A stretch of 64,000 nucleotides of DNA, from NCBI GenBank assembly GCA_023213195.1, contig CP096135.1:494548-558547 (forward strand), given 5' to 3'. Both the position numbers and the translations under genes were made by a program. The notes under the pieces are model-generated. The model saw only the letters and a program-made list of their open reading frames with translations, had not been told where the DNA came from and did not search any database. Below, piece by piece: positions 40,622 through 49,260 of the stretch. Each line of letters begins with the position of its first letter. The stretch's first letter is position 1. Source of the DNA: Sphingobacteriales bacterium JAD_PAG50586_3 (GTDB lineage Bacteria > Bacteroidota > Bacteroidia > CAMBQF01).

Positions 40622-41503
40622 ATGAATATCGAACAAGCAAAGAGCATATCAATAGATATGCTGTTAGACAAGCTCGGATTTCAACCAACAAAGACCGAAA
40701 AAGACGAAAACTGGTATTTATCCCCCTTTAGAGCCGAAAAGACCGCAAGCCTGCATGTCAACAAACATAAGAACGTATGGTATGACTTCGGTGAAGGGCA
40801 GGGCGGCAATACCGTTGATTTCGTATGTCTGCATCTTGAGCGTTCAGGGGTAAACCACAGCGTTGCCGATGCCTTGCGCTGGCTCAAGAACATGACATTT
40901 AACAATTACCAGCAACTGCTTCAAAAGGTCGATTTTATAGAACCTAAACAAAAGATAGGGTTTGTCCTTGTTGAAGAACGGCCTATCAGGCACCGAGCGC
41001 TTGTCCTGTATCTTCAAAAACGCGGCCTTGTCCTTAACGATGTAAAGAAGCATCTCAAGGAAGTGCAAGTGCGTAACCCAAAGACCGGCAAAACTTTTGC
41101 GGCTTTGGGCATGAAGAACGACAGTAGGGGCTATGAGATACGAAACAATATCCTGAAATCCTCTGTGGCTACCAAGGATATTACCTTTATCCGTGGCTTA
41201 TCGCACAAAGGGCAATACATCCACATCTTTGAGGGTTTCATGGATTATTTCAGTGCTGTTTCTTACCAAAAAGAAAAACAGTTTGAAGGCGACACGATTA
41301 TTCTCCACTCCCTCAGCAATCTCAAAAAAGCATTCCCCTATATCCGTTGTTACGGCTATCAAACCCTCTTTTCATGGACGGATAATGATGAGGCCGGAAA
41401 TAAAGCCATCACTTTGATTGATGAGTTTGTAGCCACCGAAGAGGGATTGGCCCACGTAACCATGAATAGGTTTTATCATCCGCACAAGGATGTAAACGCC
41501 TAG
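40622..41503 (+). CDS. CHC2/Toprim primase-like protein
   Basis: A 293-residue protein. The N-terminal part (YLSPFRAEKTASLHVNKHKN, YDFGEGQGGNTVDFVCLHL) is laid out like a CHC2 primase zinc finger but lacks the Cys set. The C-terminal part is a Toprim domain (IHIFEGFMDYFSAV, FSWTDNDEAGNKAI). Such proteins on mobilisable elements are thought to prime the transferred strand. The SD-like GGAGA lies eight bases before the ATG. The frame is intact. Confidence 0.75.
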   Translation: MNIEQAKSISIDMLLDKLGFQPTKTEKDENWYLSPFRAEKTASLHVNKHKNVWYDFGEGQGGNTVDFVCLHLERSGVNHSVADALRWLKNMTFNNYQQLLQKVDFIEPKQKIGFVLVEERPIRHRALVLYLQKRGLVLNDVKKHLKEVQVRNPKTGKTFAALGMKNDSRGYEIRNNILKSSVATKDITFIRGLSHKGQYIHIFEGFMDYFSAVSYQKEKQFEGDTIILHSLSNLKKAFPYIRCYGYQTLFSWTDNDEAGNKAITLIDEFVATEEGLAHVTMNRFYHPHKDVNA

Positions 41504-41625
41504 CATATGCACAAGTTAGGATTGCCCTCTCTTTCATAAACAAATTGGTATGCGGGGAATATCCGTTTTGAGCGGGGTTGGACAGAGGTATAGTCCCCTC
41601 CATTCAATATTGACGGTTTGATGCT

Positions 41626-41750
41626 GGCTATAGTACCGAGCGCGCCTCGGTGCTCTAACAACAATTTTCCCCAAGCCCAAGCGGGCTTTTCCTTGCGCAC
41701 CAAAATTCTTGTTGTTTCCGAATGCTTATCGCTCGGTATTTCCTATAGCC
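41626..41750 (+). ncRNA. Nested-stem structured region upstream of ardC
   Basis: Three coaxial inverted repeats nest here. The outer stem pairs 41626-41642 (ggctatagtaccgagcg) with 41730-41750, 17 pairs with a 4-nt bulge. The middle stem pairs 41657-41668 with 41702-41716 (aacaacaatttt / aaaa..ttgttgtt), and the inner hairpin is aagccc / gggctt (41673-41688). A competing hairpin accgag / ctcggt (41635-41651) would exclude the outer stem. It ends 29 bases before the ardC start. It could be a leader RNA, a single-strand origin or oriT; I match it to no known family. Confidence 0.55.
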
Positions 41751-41779
41751 GCAACCCTCAACATTAACTGGAGAAGACT

Positions 41780-42682
41780 ATGACTGTAGAAACAACCCCT
41801 AAAACAGACATCTATACTACCATTACCAACAAAATCATTGCCGATCTTGAAAAGGGCAACCTAACATGGCGCAAGCCTTGGGATACGAGCAAGTATGCCA
41901 GCAAAATCAATCGCCCCTTGCGTTGGAACAACATTCCCTATACGGGCATCAACACCATCATGCTTTGGGCTACAGCCGCAGATAATGCCTATACATCCGA
42001 ATACTGGATGACCTTTAATCAGGCGAAAGAGCTTGGCGGTGGGGTAATCAAAGGTGAAAAAGGCGCTACCGTCGTCTATGCCGACAAGATGACCAAGGAA
42101 GAAGAAAATGAGGCGGGTGAAAAAGAAACCAAACAAATCCCTTTCCTCAAAACCTATACCGTGTTTAATGCTAACCAAATCGAAGGCTTGCCGGAAGAGT
42201 ACTACAAACCGAATGAGCAACCTGTAAAGCCCTTGGCTGAGCGCATCGAAGCTTTGGAAGAATTCTTTGCAGCAACAAAAGCGAATATCGTTGTAGGGGG
42301 CGATAAAGCGGCCTACTTTGAGACCTCGGATAAAATCCACATCCCGCATATCATGCACTTTGCGACATCGGAAAGCTACTATGCGACATTAGCTCACGAG
42401 CTGACCCATTGGACAAAGCACCCGAACCGTCTTAACCGTGATTTTGGGCGCAAGAAATGGGGCGATATTGGCTATGCGAAAGAAGAATTGGTTGCCGAGC
42501 TGGGTTCTTGTTTCCTATCGGCTGATCTCGGATTGCATCCGCATCGTGGTGAAGAATCCGCAGCCTACATTCAGTCCTGGCTTGAGGTGCTAAAGAATGA
42601 CAAGAAGTTCATCTTTACGGCTGCATCGTTTGCTCAGAGAGCGGTGGAGTATATAAATTGCACAATTTCACCAAGCATTTAA
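41780..42682 (+). CDS. ardC: ArdC-type antirestriction protein
   Basis: A 300-residue protein: an N-terminal ssDNA-binding ArdC domain (KIIADLEKGNLTWRKPW, RPLRWNNIPYTGINTIML, GVIKGEKGATVVY) and a C-terminal zincin protease-like domain with LAHELTHWTKHPNRL and ELVAELGSCFLSADLG. ArdC protects incoming plasmid DNA from host restriction. A GGAG Shine-Dalgarno precedes the ATG. The end reads EYINCTISPSI rather than the usual EYI-L/G tail, so the last residues may have been replaced when the next cassette arrived. Confidence 0.88.
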   Translation: MTVETTPKTDIYTTITNKIIADLEKGNLTWRKPWDTSKYASKINRPLRWNNIPYTGINTIMLWATAADNAYTSEYWMTFNQAKELGGGVIKGEKGATVVYADKMTKEEENEAGEKETKQIPFLKTYTVFNANQIEGLPEEYYKPNEQPVKPLAERIEALEEFFAATKANIVVGGDKAAYFETSDKIHIPHIMHFATSESYYATLAHELTHWTKHPNRLNRDFGRKKWGDIGYAKEELVAELGSCFLSADLGLHPHRGEESAAYIQSWLEVLKNDKKFIFTAASFAQRAVEYINCTISPSI

Positions 42683-42690
42683 AAGATTTT

Positions 42691-42727
42691 TTGGAGTAAT
42701 AGCGATACTAAATTGCTATTACTCCAA
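42691..42727. terminator. Perfect 13-bp hairpin past ardC
   Basis: ttggagtaatagc pairs perfectly with gctattactccaa around an 11-base loop. A T run precedes rather than follows it, so it is not a standard rightward terminator. It marks the boundary between the mobilisation genes and the AT-rich cassette. Confidence 0.5.
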
Positions 42728-42786
42728 TATCTCTGACTAAAGATAATATTATTGATTTCATCAAAAGATATAATAGAAAATGGATG

Positions 42787-42818
42787 TTTGGGAAATTAAA
42801 GCTACTTAAGTATATTTG
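42787..42818 (+). promoter_or_regulatory. Promoter of the AAA / Ppx cassette
   Basis: TTTG at 42787-42790 and TATATTTG at 42811-42818 match the Bacteroidota -33 and -7 elements with 20 bases between them, 16 bases before the ATG at 42835. The cassette therefore has its own promoter. Confidence 0.6.
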
Positions 42819-42834
42819 TCGAAACCACCTTTAG

Positions 42835-44805
42835 ATGGAACTGTCCGAACTTAATCTAGTCGATACAAAAAAGAAAGAGCTCCTTGTCTTTCTAAATGAA
42901 GTGAGCGAATCCATAGCTTTTTTATCTAATGATAATGGGATAAAAAGTCACCTTAAACCAGAAAAAGAAACATTTCATACAACTTCAACTGCATTCTGTC
43001 TCTATTATTTATCTACAGCCTCAATCTCATTTGATAACAGAAAGCCACTTACATATATAAGTAAAGAGGTAAATAAACTTATTGAGAAGCATTATCCTCA
43101 GTTACTAGAGAATTTCTCTAGTAATCATAAAGATAGGATTGAAACTGAAGTAGGAGTGTTACCTAATAACTATAATACACCTATTCAGATATGTGGAGCT
43201 TTAATAAGTTATCAAAAGCTGAAAAAGACAGATGGTCTTATTGAGTATAAAGAACAGATAAAATCATTACTGTTTGGAGAAGAAGGAATTGCAAAAGGAC
43301 TCTTGTCTGATGGTTTTATTAGTAGGATTGGACACCAAAGCATACCAAGCGCCTATCATACTTATTGGGTTCTTCAATCTGTAATACTGTACGATGAAGT
43401 ATTTGGGGACGACCACTCAAAGATGTATAGAAATACAGTATATAAATGGCTTACAGACACTATAGCAAAACAAATATCCTACTCTTACTCTAGTTTACCG
43501 CAGTTATTTGATGTAATTGAGGCATCATACTTGACTCTCTCTTATCTACTGATTTTTTCAAACGACAGTAGCCATGATATCAATATTTCTTATGCAGACT
43601 CAAAGAAGATGGTTGAGCATCTTTTCAAACTAATATTTGATAACCATTTTCAGAATGGTGTTTTTTCAAAAAGTCTACCTGTATTTTCTAATTCAAAAAA
43701 CTACAGTGTTTCTTGTCCGACAATTGAGCCTATTGCTCTTTTAATAGCAAAAGGCCCATTTCTATTTTTAGAGTATGGGGATCTTTTAGACAATATTTTT
43801 AAATGGATTAATGAAAACAAAATCTCAACAAATAAAGCCAATTCTTATTGCTGGCGCTCAGAATGGGAACATTTTAGTAGCAAGCCTTCTAGCTTCATGA
43901 GTACATGTGCGATAACTTTTCTATTAAGCTATAGATCTTATCTTGAGTCAAAGCTTTCTTCTGAGGCTGCAAAAGCGCTAGGCGTTACCCCATTAACAAA
44001 GAACAGTTTCATAGATGCATATAAATACCCCGGTAGTCTGGGAAAAATAGTGTCTGAATTAATCGTTGCCCCAATTAAAGAAGGCAATAAGAACTTAGCT
44101 CACTACTCAATGGTTCTTTATGGCCCACCAGGTACCTCGAAGACAACAATTTCAAAGAAGATATCTCAAGACCTAGATTGGCCTCTCCTAATAATAAACT
44201 CTAGTTATTTTATTAGGTTTGGCTTTGATAAAATTGATTCAGAGGCTGAAAAAGTTTTCCGTCTACTTTCATATTTGAAAAACACGGTAGTGTTATTTGA
44301 TGAGGTCGAAGAGCTTGTGCTTAATAGAGACGGACAGCACATGGTTTCCGATAAGGATAGTCGGATGCTAACAACGTCAATGTTACCAAGAATAAATGAT
44401 TTACGTAATATTGAGAAGATTGTTTTTTTATTTGCGACAAATCATATAGGTTCGATAGATGGTGCAATTAGAAGATCTGGCAGATTCGATTTTATCCAAT
44501 GTGTCCTACCTCCTACAAAAAGCGAAAGAAAGCTTATTCTTAAAGAATTATGTGTTAAGTACAAATTGCCAAATATTATCCAAGAGCTCCTTATTGAAGA
44601 TTATATAAGTAACACAGAGCGTTTTTGCTATTCTGACTTAAAAGATTTGGTTAAAAAAATTACATTGAAGTATTTTAATAGCAAGATTAAACTCGATGAA
44701 GGTGAATTAGTATTAAGGTCGATTGAAGACAAATCTCATGGAGTAATAAGTGAAATTGAGCTTGGAAAGTTTAAAAAAGCTAAAAAAGAATTTGATCGTG
44801 GCTAA
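42835..44805 (+). CDS. AAA+ ATPase with N-terminal helical (toroid-like) domain
   Basis: A 656-residue protein. Residues 1-390 are helical, with repeating units such as TPIQICGALISYQKLK, IPSAYHTYWVLQSVI and CPTIEPIALLIAKGP that recall alpha/alpha-toroid folds. Residues about 415-620 form a classic AAA domain: Walker A YGPPGTSKTT, Walker B TVVLFDEVEEL, sensor FLFATNH and arginine-finger region RRSGRFDF. It starts the cassette and overlaps the next gene. Function unknown; a sensor or remodelling motor for the downstream enzymes is the natural guess. Confidence 0.7.
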   Translation: MELSELNLVDTKKKELLVFLNEVSESIAFLSNDNGIKSHLKPEKETFHTTSTAFCLYYLSTASISFDNRKPLTYISKEVNKLIEKHYPQLLENFSSNHKDRIETEVGVLPNNYNTPIQICGALISYQKLKKTDGLIEYKEQIKSLLFGEEGIAKGLLSDGFISRIGHQSIPSAYHTYWVLQSVILYDEVFGDDHSKMYRNTVYKWLTDTIAKQISYSYSSLPQLFDVIEASYLTLSYLLIFSNDSSHDINISYADSKKMVEHLFKLIFDNHFQNGVFSKSLPVFSNSKNYSVSCPTIEPIALLIAKGPFLFLEYGDLLDNIFKWINENKISTNKANSYCWRSEWEHFSSKPSSFMSTCAITFLLSYRSYLESKLSSEAAKALGVTPLTKNSFIDAYKYPGSLGKIVSELIVAPIKEGNKNLAHYSMVLYGPPGTSKTTISKKISQDLDWPLLIINSSYFIRFGFDKIDSEAEKVFRLLSYLKNTVVLFDEVEELVLNRDGQHMVSDKDSRMLTTSMLPRINDLRNIEKIVFLFATNHIGSIDGAIRRSGRFDFIQCVLPPTKSERKLILKELCVKYKLPNIIQELLIEDYISNTERFCYSDLKDLVKKITLKYFNSKIKLDEGELVLRSIEDKSHGVISEIELGKFKKAKKEFDRG

Positions 44806-45839
44806 TAAGAAAACCAAGAGGCTGCCGAGTTCGGTTATAACACAATCCTCAACACTCAGATTCATTGGTGATTGCTATCTAAAAGATATTACTATCCCTA
44901 AAAGGTTAGATGGCAGTTCATATAGCACAGACTTAGTAAACAAGCTGTGTAATGCTTATTCTAAGTACTGTTTCTCTCGTCCAATTGTTTATACTGCTTT
45001 TGATGGGGATCATTTCCATTTAATGCAATATCTTAGGAAATACGTATTAAATAAAAATAAGTACCCAGCGAATCCTGAAAGTATTTTAGGCTATAAAAAT
45101 GTTGTTGAGAGACATCAGACCAAATACGGTGTACTATTAGATGACTTAGCCATTCTGAGACGATGTGACGAACTTTGGATTTTTACTATCCCAACGAATT
45201 CTACTAATGAAATTGCTGATCTGCCAGAAGGTGTACTTGTAGAACTAGCTTTTTATTTAAGACGGCAGCCTAATCCTAAAATTTATTTTGTTGATATTCT
45301 TGAGCTATCTAAAAACAAGAATGCAAAGCAAAAGCCATTTAAGATTAATTTTGATGAGTTTAAAAAATTATTGGTTGACTCTAAAAAAGATGAAATACTT
45401 GCGCTAGCAAATGATAATTTTAGAGTTGACCCAGACTTAAGGAAATTGTCTTTCTATATTTCTGATCCTTTAGACTTTAAGTATGCAGAATGGCTTAGAG
45501 AAGATAAATCCGTTAGTGCAGATGAAATAGCACTTGTGCTCAGGACTTGCTTCTAGGATTACAGACGCAAACTTTGATTTAGAACAGCTTGGTAATATTA
45601 TATTATCTTGGGCTTCAATGATGCTAAAACTATGTGATGGAGACTCATGCTATTTGCCTCCATTTGACGATAGGCGTTGCCCATCATTAATAGCAGACTC
45701 ACTAAAGCAATTCTACATTCAAAATAAAGGAGAGAAGTCACTTCAAACAAGAAAGTGGGCTTCTTTCTCTATACCAAAGGCTATACAAAAAGAAAAATGG
45801 CCTATAACCAGATATGAATCAGATCTACTAAGAAGGTAA
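44798..45839 (+). CDS. Nucleoside deoxyribosyltransferase-like protein (frameshifted)
   Basis: About 347 residues from a GTG at 44798, which overlaps the ATPase stop; a GTG at 44750 is also possible. The core has RPIVYTAFDGDHFHLMQYL, NPESILGYK, LLDDLAILRRCDELWIFT and LPEGVLVELAFYL, the layout of deoxyribosyltransferase/TIR-like nucleotide-processing folds, with the Glu of VEL in the nucleophile position. A shift near 45536 joins the C-terminal 100 residues (ITDANFDLEQLGNIILSW). It could cleave nucleotides or NAD, or bind them. Fold call by motif only. Confidence 0.55.
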
Positions 45840-45840
45840 C

Positions 45841-46776
45841 ATGGAAAATATTGCAATATTTGATATTGGTAGTGCACGTACAAAAGCCCTATTTCTAATA
45901 AATGAGAATGGTAATGTCATTCAATACAATGAGAAATTAGATAGTTTCATATCATCTAAAGTTAATTCAAATAATATCCTTGATGAATCTTACTTAATCG
46001 AAGAGTTTATTCCTCAACTCACACTCTTAAAGGACAAAGCAATTGACAAGGGCTGTAGTAAGCTACTTTTAATAGGGACTCACATATTTAGGACAATCAG
46101 TAATTCAGCTGCTGTAAATTCATTAATAGATGAAAAGCTAGGAAAACTTAATTCGATTCCTGGATGGGTAGAGGGAGCCTTGTTTTATAAGTCTCAATTC
46201 GGCAAGTTTCCTGACCACAAGATTTGTGTTTTAGATATCGGCGGTGGAAGTGTTCAGATATCATTTGGCATCAAAGAGGATTTAGTATATTCTATACCAA
46301 CCGGGACGTTCTCTCTCGAGAAACAGTTTCAAGAGAACAAAGACAGAGCAAATGAAAATGAGCTTTTTAAGATGAGTGAGTTTATTTCCACCGAAATCGC
46401 AAATACGAGCAAAAGAGATGCAGATGTAATAGTTATGGGCTCTAACTGCATGCGTGACTTTATAGAGTCTTGTAGAAGTCACATTGGAGACACTAGTGAT
46501 GTAGAGACTTTCTACAGTCTTAACTTGCTGCGTGACATATACAGCTTATTGAAGTGTCGCCCATATGAAACTGTCAAAGACTTCTATCCGCAGAACAGTA
46601 TGTTCATGTATGGTGCAGACAAGGCTTTATTGAATGTTATATTGATTGCAGAATTCTTGCGCATAGATAAGATACATCCCACAAATGATTCTGTATCATC
46701 AGCCCTTGCTACTATTCTTTCTAAGTCATCAGAGGAACTGAGCAACTTTTCTATATCTATCACTAATCTAAAATAG
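45841..46776 (+). CDS. Ppx/GppA-like phosphatase
   Basis: A 311-residue ASKHA-fold protein: phosphate-1 loop FDIGSARTKALF, then GTHIFRTISNSAAV, phosphate-2 loop VLDIGGGSVQISFG, and VIVMGSNCMRDF. These correspond to the motifs of exopolyphosphatase / pppGpp phosphohydrolases. It lacks the C-terminal HD-like domains of long Ppx, so it is the short type. It starts one base past the previous stop, completing a three-gene operon. The substrate may be a phosphorylated nucleotide or polyphosphate; inference. Confidence 0.8.
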   Translation: MENIAIFDIGSARTKALFLINENGNVIQYNEKLDSFISSKVNSNNILDESYLIEEFIPQLTLLKDKAIDKGCSKLLLIGTHIFRTISNSAAVNSLIDEKLGKLNSIPGWVEGALFYKSQFGKFPDHKICVLDIGGGSVQISFGIKEDLVYSIPTGTFSLEKQFQENKDRANENELFKMSEFISTEIANTSKRDADVIVMGSNCMRDFIESCRSHIGDTSDVETFYSLNLLRDIYSLLKCRPYETVKDFYPQNSMFMYGADKALLNVILIAEFLRIDKIHPTNDSVSSALATILSKSSEELSNFSISITNLK

Positions 46777-46840
46777 ATTTTTAAGGTTAATATAAAACCC
46801 CAAACTAACTCCTTTCGAGGATTGTGATATAAATGATTCA

Positions 46841-46935
46841 AAAGCCCCATAATTGGGGCTTTTGAATTACTAAAACTCTACACAACCTATTTAATCTTCT
46901 TACCGAATAGGCCGTTTGAAATCCCGCTATTGCGG
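46841..46935. repeat. Imperfect direct repeat with terminator, left copy
   Basis: The terminator stem (aaaagcccc / ggggctttt) is followed by a fragment coding on the minus strand for SRNSGISNGLFGKKIK and a stop. The same arrangement recurs at 49011-49110 next to the intact small gene. The copies bracket a Crp / SRPBCC / membrane protein cargo. Confidence 0.65.
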
Positions 46936-47313
46936 CTATGCTTTCACAAATAGGTATGCCCAAGGAATAATAAAAGGAAGCACCAAAACCCATACCAAGA
47001 AAAATACAGCCATGCCGGAGGGGTAGGTTTGACCGCTTCGGATTGCCGGAAGCGCAACAACCAACAGCCATGTGCCTTTATATATGAGTTGCAATACTAA
47101 AACAGGCGAAAATGACATTGGCAACCAAAGCCCTAAAACAGATAAAATGGCAATAGCTAACCATAAACATCCCACGAGTCTTATTACATCCGTTGTTTGG
47201 TAAGAGTTTTGAAAAATAGTGGCCGATGATAACTTAGGAAAGAAAAGCGATGTAACGCTTATCCACCCTGCCACAATAATATTTGCTATATATACCAGTT
47301 TTAAAGCTATCAT
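46936..47313 (-). CDS. Four-helix membrane protein
   Basis: A 125-residue protein with four helices (ALKLVYIANIIVAGWISVTS, GCLWLAIAILSVLGLWL, LVLQLIYKGTWLLVVAL, VFFLVWVLVLPFIIPWAYLF). It overlaps the SRPBCC gene upstream by four bases and is the last gene of the Crp / SRPBCC / membrane set. I do not recognise a family with confidence. Confidence 0.65.
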   Translation of the reverse strand: MIALKLVYIANIIVAGWISVTSLFFPKLSSATIFQNSYQTTDVIRLVGCLWLAIAILSVLGLWLPMSFSPVLVLQLIYKGTWLLVVALPAIRSGQTYPSGMAVFFLVWVLVLPFIIPWAYLFVKA

Positions 47314-47789
47314 ATTTTTTCTGCAATAAGTTTGATTTCAGTTAAAACGCTAGGCAGAATGGCCCTGTATTTCTTGCCGAGTACTTGCCCAAAAAAACCT
47401 TTCATCAGGCCTGTAAATTTCACATCGTGGGTAAAGTAGGTTGCCCCATTTTTAACCTCCAAAGTTCGTTTAATAACGAGCCACCCAAAAGGGATTTTGG
47501 TTTTAAATGTGTAAGAGGTATTGGGAACCACCTCACTGATGATAAATTTTGATTGAGGGCCTTTTAAGGGCTTAAGTATCCCTGTTGTGCCAATGGCAAA
47601 ATCTCCGTTTAGAACAGCCTCATTTAAAGCTTTGTCCCATTGTTTCCAGTTTGGTACATCAGTCCAAACCTGCCAAATCTTTTCAGCGGTTGCTTTTGTG
47701 CTATCGGTATGGCTGAAATGGCTGTTAGTTTGTTGGGCGTTAGTCGTCATTGAAAATAACATGAGGATTAATAGAAATAGTTGCTTCAT
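47310..47789 (-). CDS. Exported SRPBCC-fold protein
   Basis: About 159 residues from the ATG at 47789 (MKQLFLLILMLFSMTTNAQ, signal peptide). The body fits the START/Bet v1-like SRPBCC fold: AEKIWQVWTDVPNWKQWDKA at the N-terminus and the long C-terminal helix (AILPSVLTEIKLIAEKI). These proteins bind hydrophobic ligands in a cavity. It lies downstream of the Crp-type regulator on the same strand. Confidence 0.78.
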   Translation of the reverse strand: MKQLFLLILMLFSMTTNAQQTNSHFSHTDSTKATAEKIWQVWTDVPNWKQWDKALNEAVLNGDFAIGTTGILKPLKGPQSKFIISEVVPNTSYTFKTKIPFGWLVIKRTLEVKNGATYFTHDVKFTGLMKGFFGQVLGKKYRAILPSVLTEIKLIAEKI

Positions 47790-47833
47790 CGCTTGCAATT
47801 ATATATTAGCGGCAAAATTTCTACTTAACTAGC

Positions 47834-48429
47834 TCAATCTACTTCACCTATGTTAACTTCGGTCAGGGGAAACAATTTTTTCCTAATTCTGCTTAAGGAC
47901 TGGGGGCTATCCCTAAATAGGAGGCCAAATACTTTAATGGTATTCTTTGCAGCAAGGCAGGATTTGTTTCAATCATTTTCAAATAGCGGCTCTCTGCCGT
48001 TTCTGTTTGTATTTCCTGCAAAATCTCTTCGGTATAGTATTGAACTTCTTGTATTAGCTTACGAATAAAAATATTCCAACTTTTTAATTCTAAAAGTGCA
48101 TTGGCTTCTTTTAGGGTTATCTCCCATATAATCGATGGCTCAATGGCTTGTATATTTTCTGTTGCTGGCTTTTCTGCTGTAAAACTAGATTGCGAGGTAA
48201 AACAATAAGGGGCATCGGTAAAAAACTTTGTTATATCGCTCCCGTCCTTCATTATAAAGAAACGGAGTAGCCCGCTTTCAACAAAATACAGGTGTCTGCA
48301 AACTTTACCCTCTGCTAACAGTATTTCATCTCGTTTTAGAACCCTGCTGCTGAAACAACTGGAAATTTCTGACCAATCGCTATCACTTAGTGGTACATAA
48401 CCTTCTATATAGTCCCTAAATGTTTGCAA
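47834..48429 (-). CDS. Crp/Fnr-family transcriptional regulator (frameshifted near its end)
   Basis: About 198 residues: N-terminal cyclic-nucleotide-type domain (LAEGKVCRHLYFVESGLLRF) and a C-terminal helix-turn-helix (PLKYLASYLGIAPQSLSRIR) after restoring one C near 47905; without it the chain stops in the recognition helix. Bacteroidota proteins of this subgroup often sense no known ligand. It probably controls the SRPBCC and membrane-protein genes that follow it. Confidence 0.82.
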
Positions 48430-48754
48430 ACTAATCTATATTGATGAATATTGTTTTTAAGCGGCTTAAATGTACAGGGTAATTCCGAAGCTATCATGTG
48501 TTACGGGACACGGTTATGAATTACTCCATATTTCAAAGTAACAATAAAATCGTATTCATTCGTGTTGATCTAGGGAGTAATCAGAACTCATATAAAACAA
48601 TAAGCTCTGATAAATGAGTTTGTAAATTATGTTTGGGGTATTGTCCACAATGCAGAACAGCTAAGTTGATGTTCAACATGTTATTTCTTATACTTTGCCT
48701 TAAACCAAGAATTATCTACATTGTTGTATACCATAAATTTACGATATAAAATAA
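48430..48754. other. Non-coding interval upstream of the Crp gene
   Basis: In 325 bases I see no gene or RNA. A spaced inverted repeat ATTACTCC ... GGAGTAAT (about 48522 and 48574) is present. Divergent promoters for the Crp gene and the small gene at 48755 presumably lie here. Confidence 0.4.
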
Positions 48755-49009
48755 ATGCCGAATTTGCTTATGAATAAAGATTTTTTACCACTACAAACAG
48801 AGATTTTGAAAGACTTTTTAATAGAGACTGGTTATACTATTTATCATTTAGGCGAATTTGATACTTATTATAAGTATGAGGGTGTTGAGATAAAAATTCC
48901 TAACGAGCCAACTCTCTCAGAATTTGTATTGACGAATATTCTTATAGAAGCCGGAATTACAGTTAAGCGTTTTGAGAATTACATCCAAAACTTAAAAAAT
49001 ATCGCATAA
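48755..49009 (+). CDS. Small hypothetical protein (84 aa)
   Basis: An 84-residue protein (MPNLLMNKDFLPLQTEILKD ... FENYIQNLKNIA). The motif YKYEGVEIKIPNEPTLSEFV followed by ILIEAGITVKRF resembles HicA-like small RNA-binding folds, but the catalytic His is absent and no HicB-like partner is adjacent. It is followed directly by a terminator (49011-49036). Confidence 0.5.
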   Translation: MPNLLMNKDFLPLQTEILKDFLIETGYTIYHLGEFDTYYKYEGVEIKIPNEPTLSEFVLTNILIEAGITVKRFENYIQNLKNIA

Positions 49010-49010
49010 A

Positions 49011-49110
49011 ATAAAAGCCCCTATTAAGGGGCTTTTGCAATTCTGAAACGCTACGCAACCTATTTAATCTTCTTACCGAACAGGCCATTTGAAATCCCGC
49101 TATTGCGGGT
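49011..49110. repeat. Imperfect direct repeat with terminator, right copy
   Basis: The terminator stem (aaaagcccct / aggggctttt) plus the 3' end of the small gene at 49060 match 46841-46935 closely, with scattered substitutions. Repeated module ends of this kind may mark recombination sites. Confidence 0.65.
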
Positions 49111-49241
49111 ATTGTCGTTAAAAATGGTTGTGTTGCCCCGGCTTTTTACTGTGTCGCTGCCGTTGATAAACTTGTTGCTGTCGCTAGATGATTGCTTGTA
49201 GCCTTCATCTTTCAGCATCTTTTTTGCTTGTCTGTAAACAT
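49060..49241 (-). CDS. Small Ser/Asn-rich protein (frameshifted)
   Basis: From the ATG at 49241 the product reads MFTDKQKKMLKDEGYKQSS after restoring one A in an A run near 49222. It continues through SDSNKFINGSDTVKSRGN to NSGISNGLFGKKIK, about 60 residues. It is hydrophilic with no recognised domain. The last 16 residues recur in the left repeat at about 46888-46940. It lies just downstream of the T9SS gene at 49261. Confidence 0.45.
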
Positions 49242-49260
49242 GGCTTTTTTATTTTATTGA

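Noticed and set aside
42691..42727. Rightward intrinsic terminator
   Set aside because: The stem is perfect but no T run follows; it is kept as a hairpin with doubtful role.
46838..47071. Small minus-strand protein ending near 46838
   Set aside because: It runs across the repeat and in the wrong frame relative to the membrane protein at 46936 and the repeated gene end.
48755..49009. HicA-type toxin
   Set aside because: The size and the IPNEPTLSEF pattern are suggestive, but the catalytic His is missing and no HicB is adjacent, so I left it as hypothetical.
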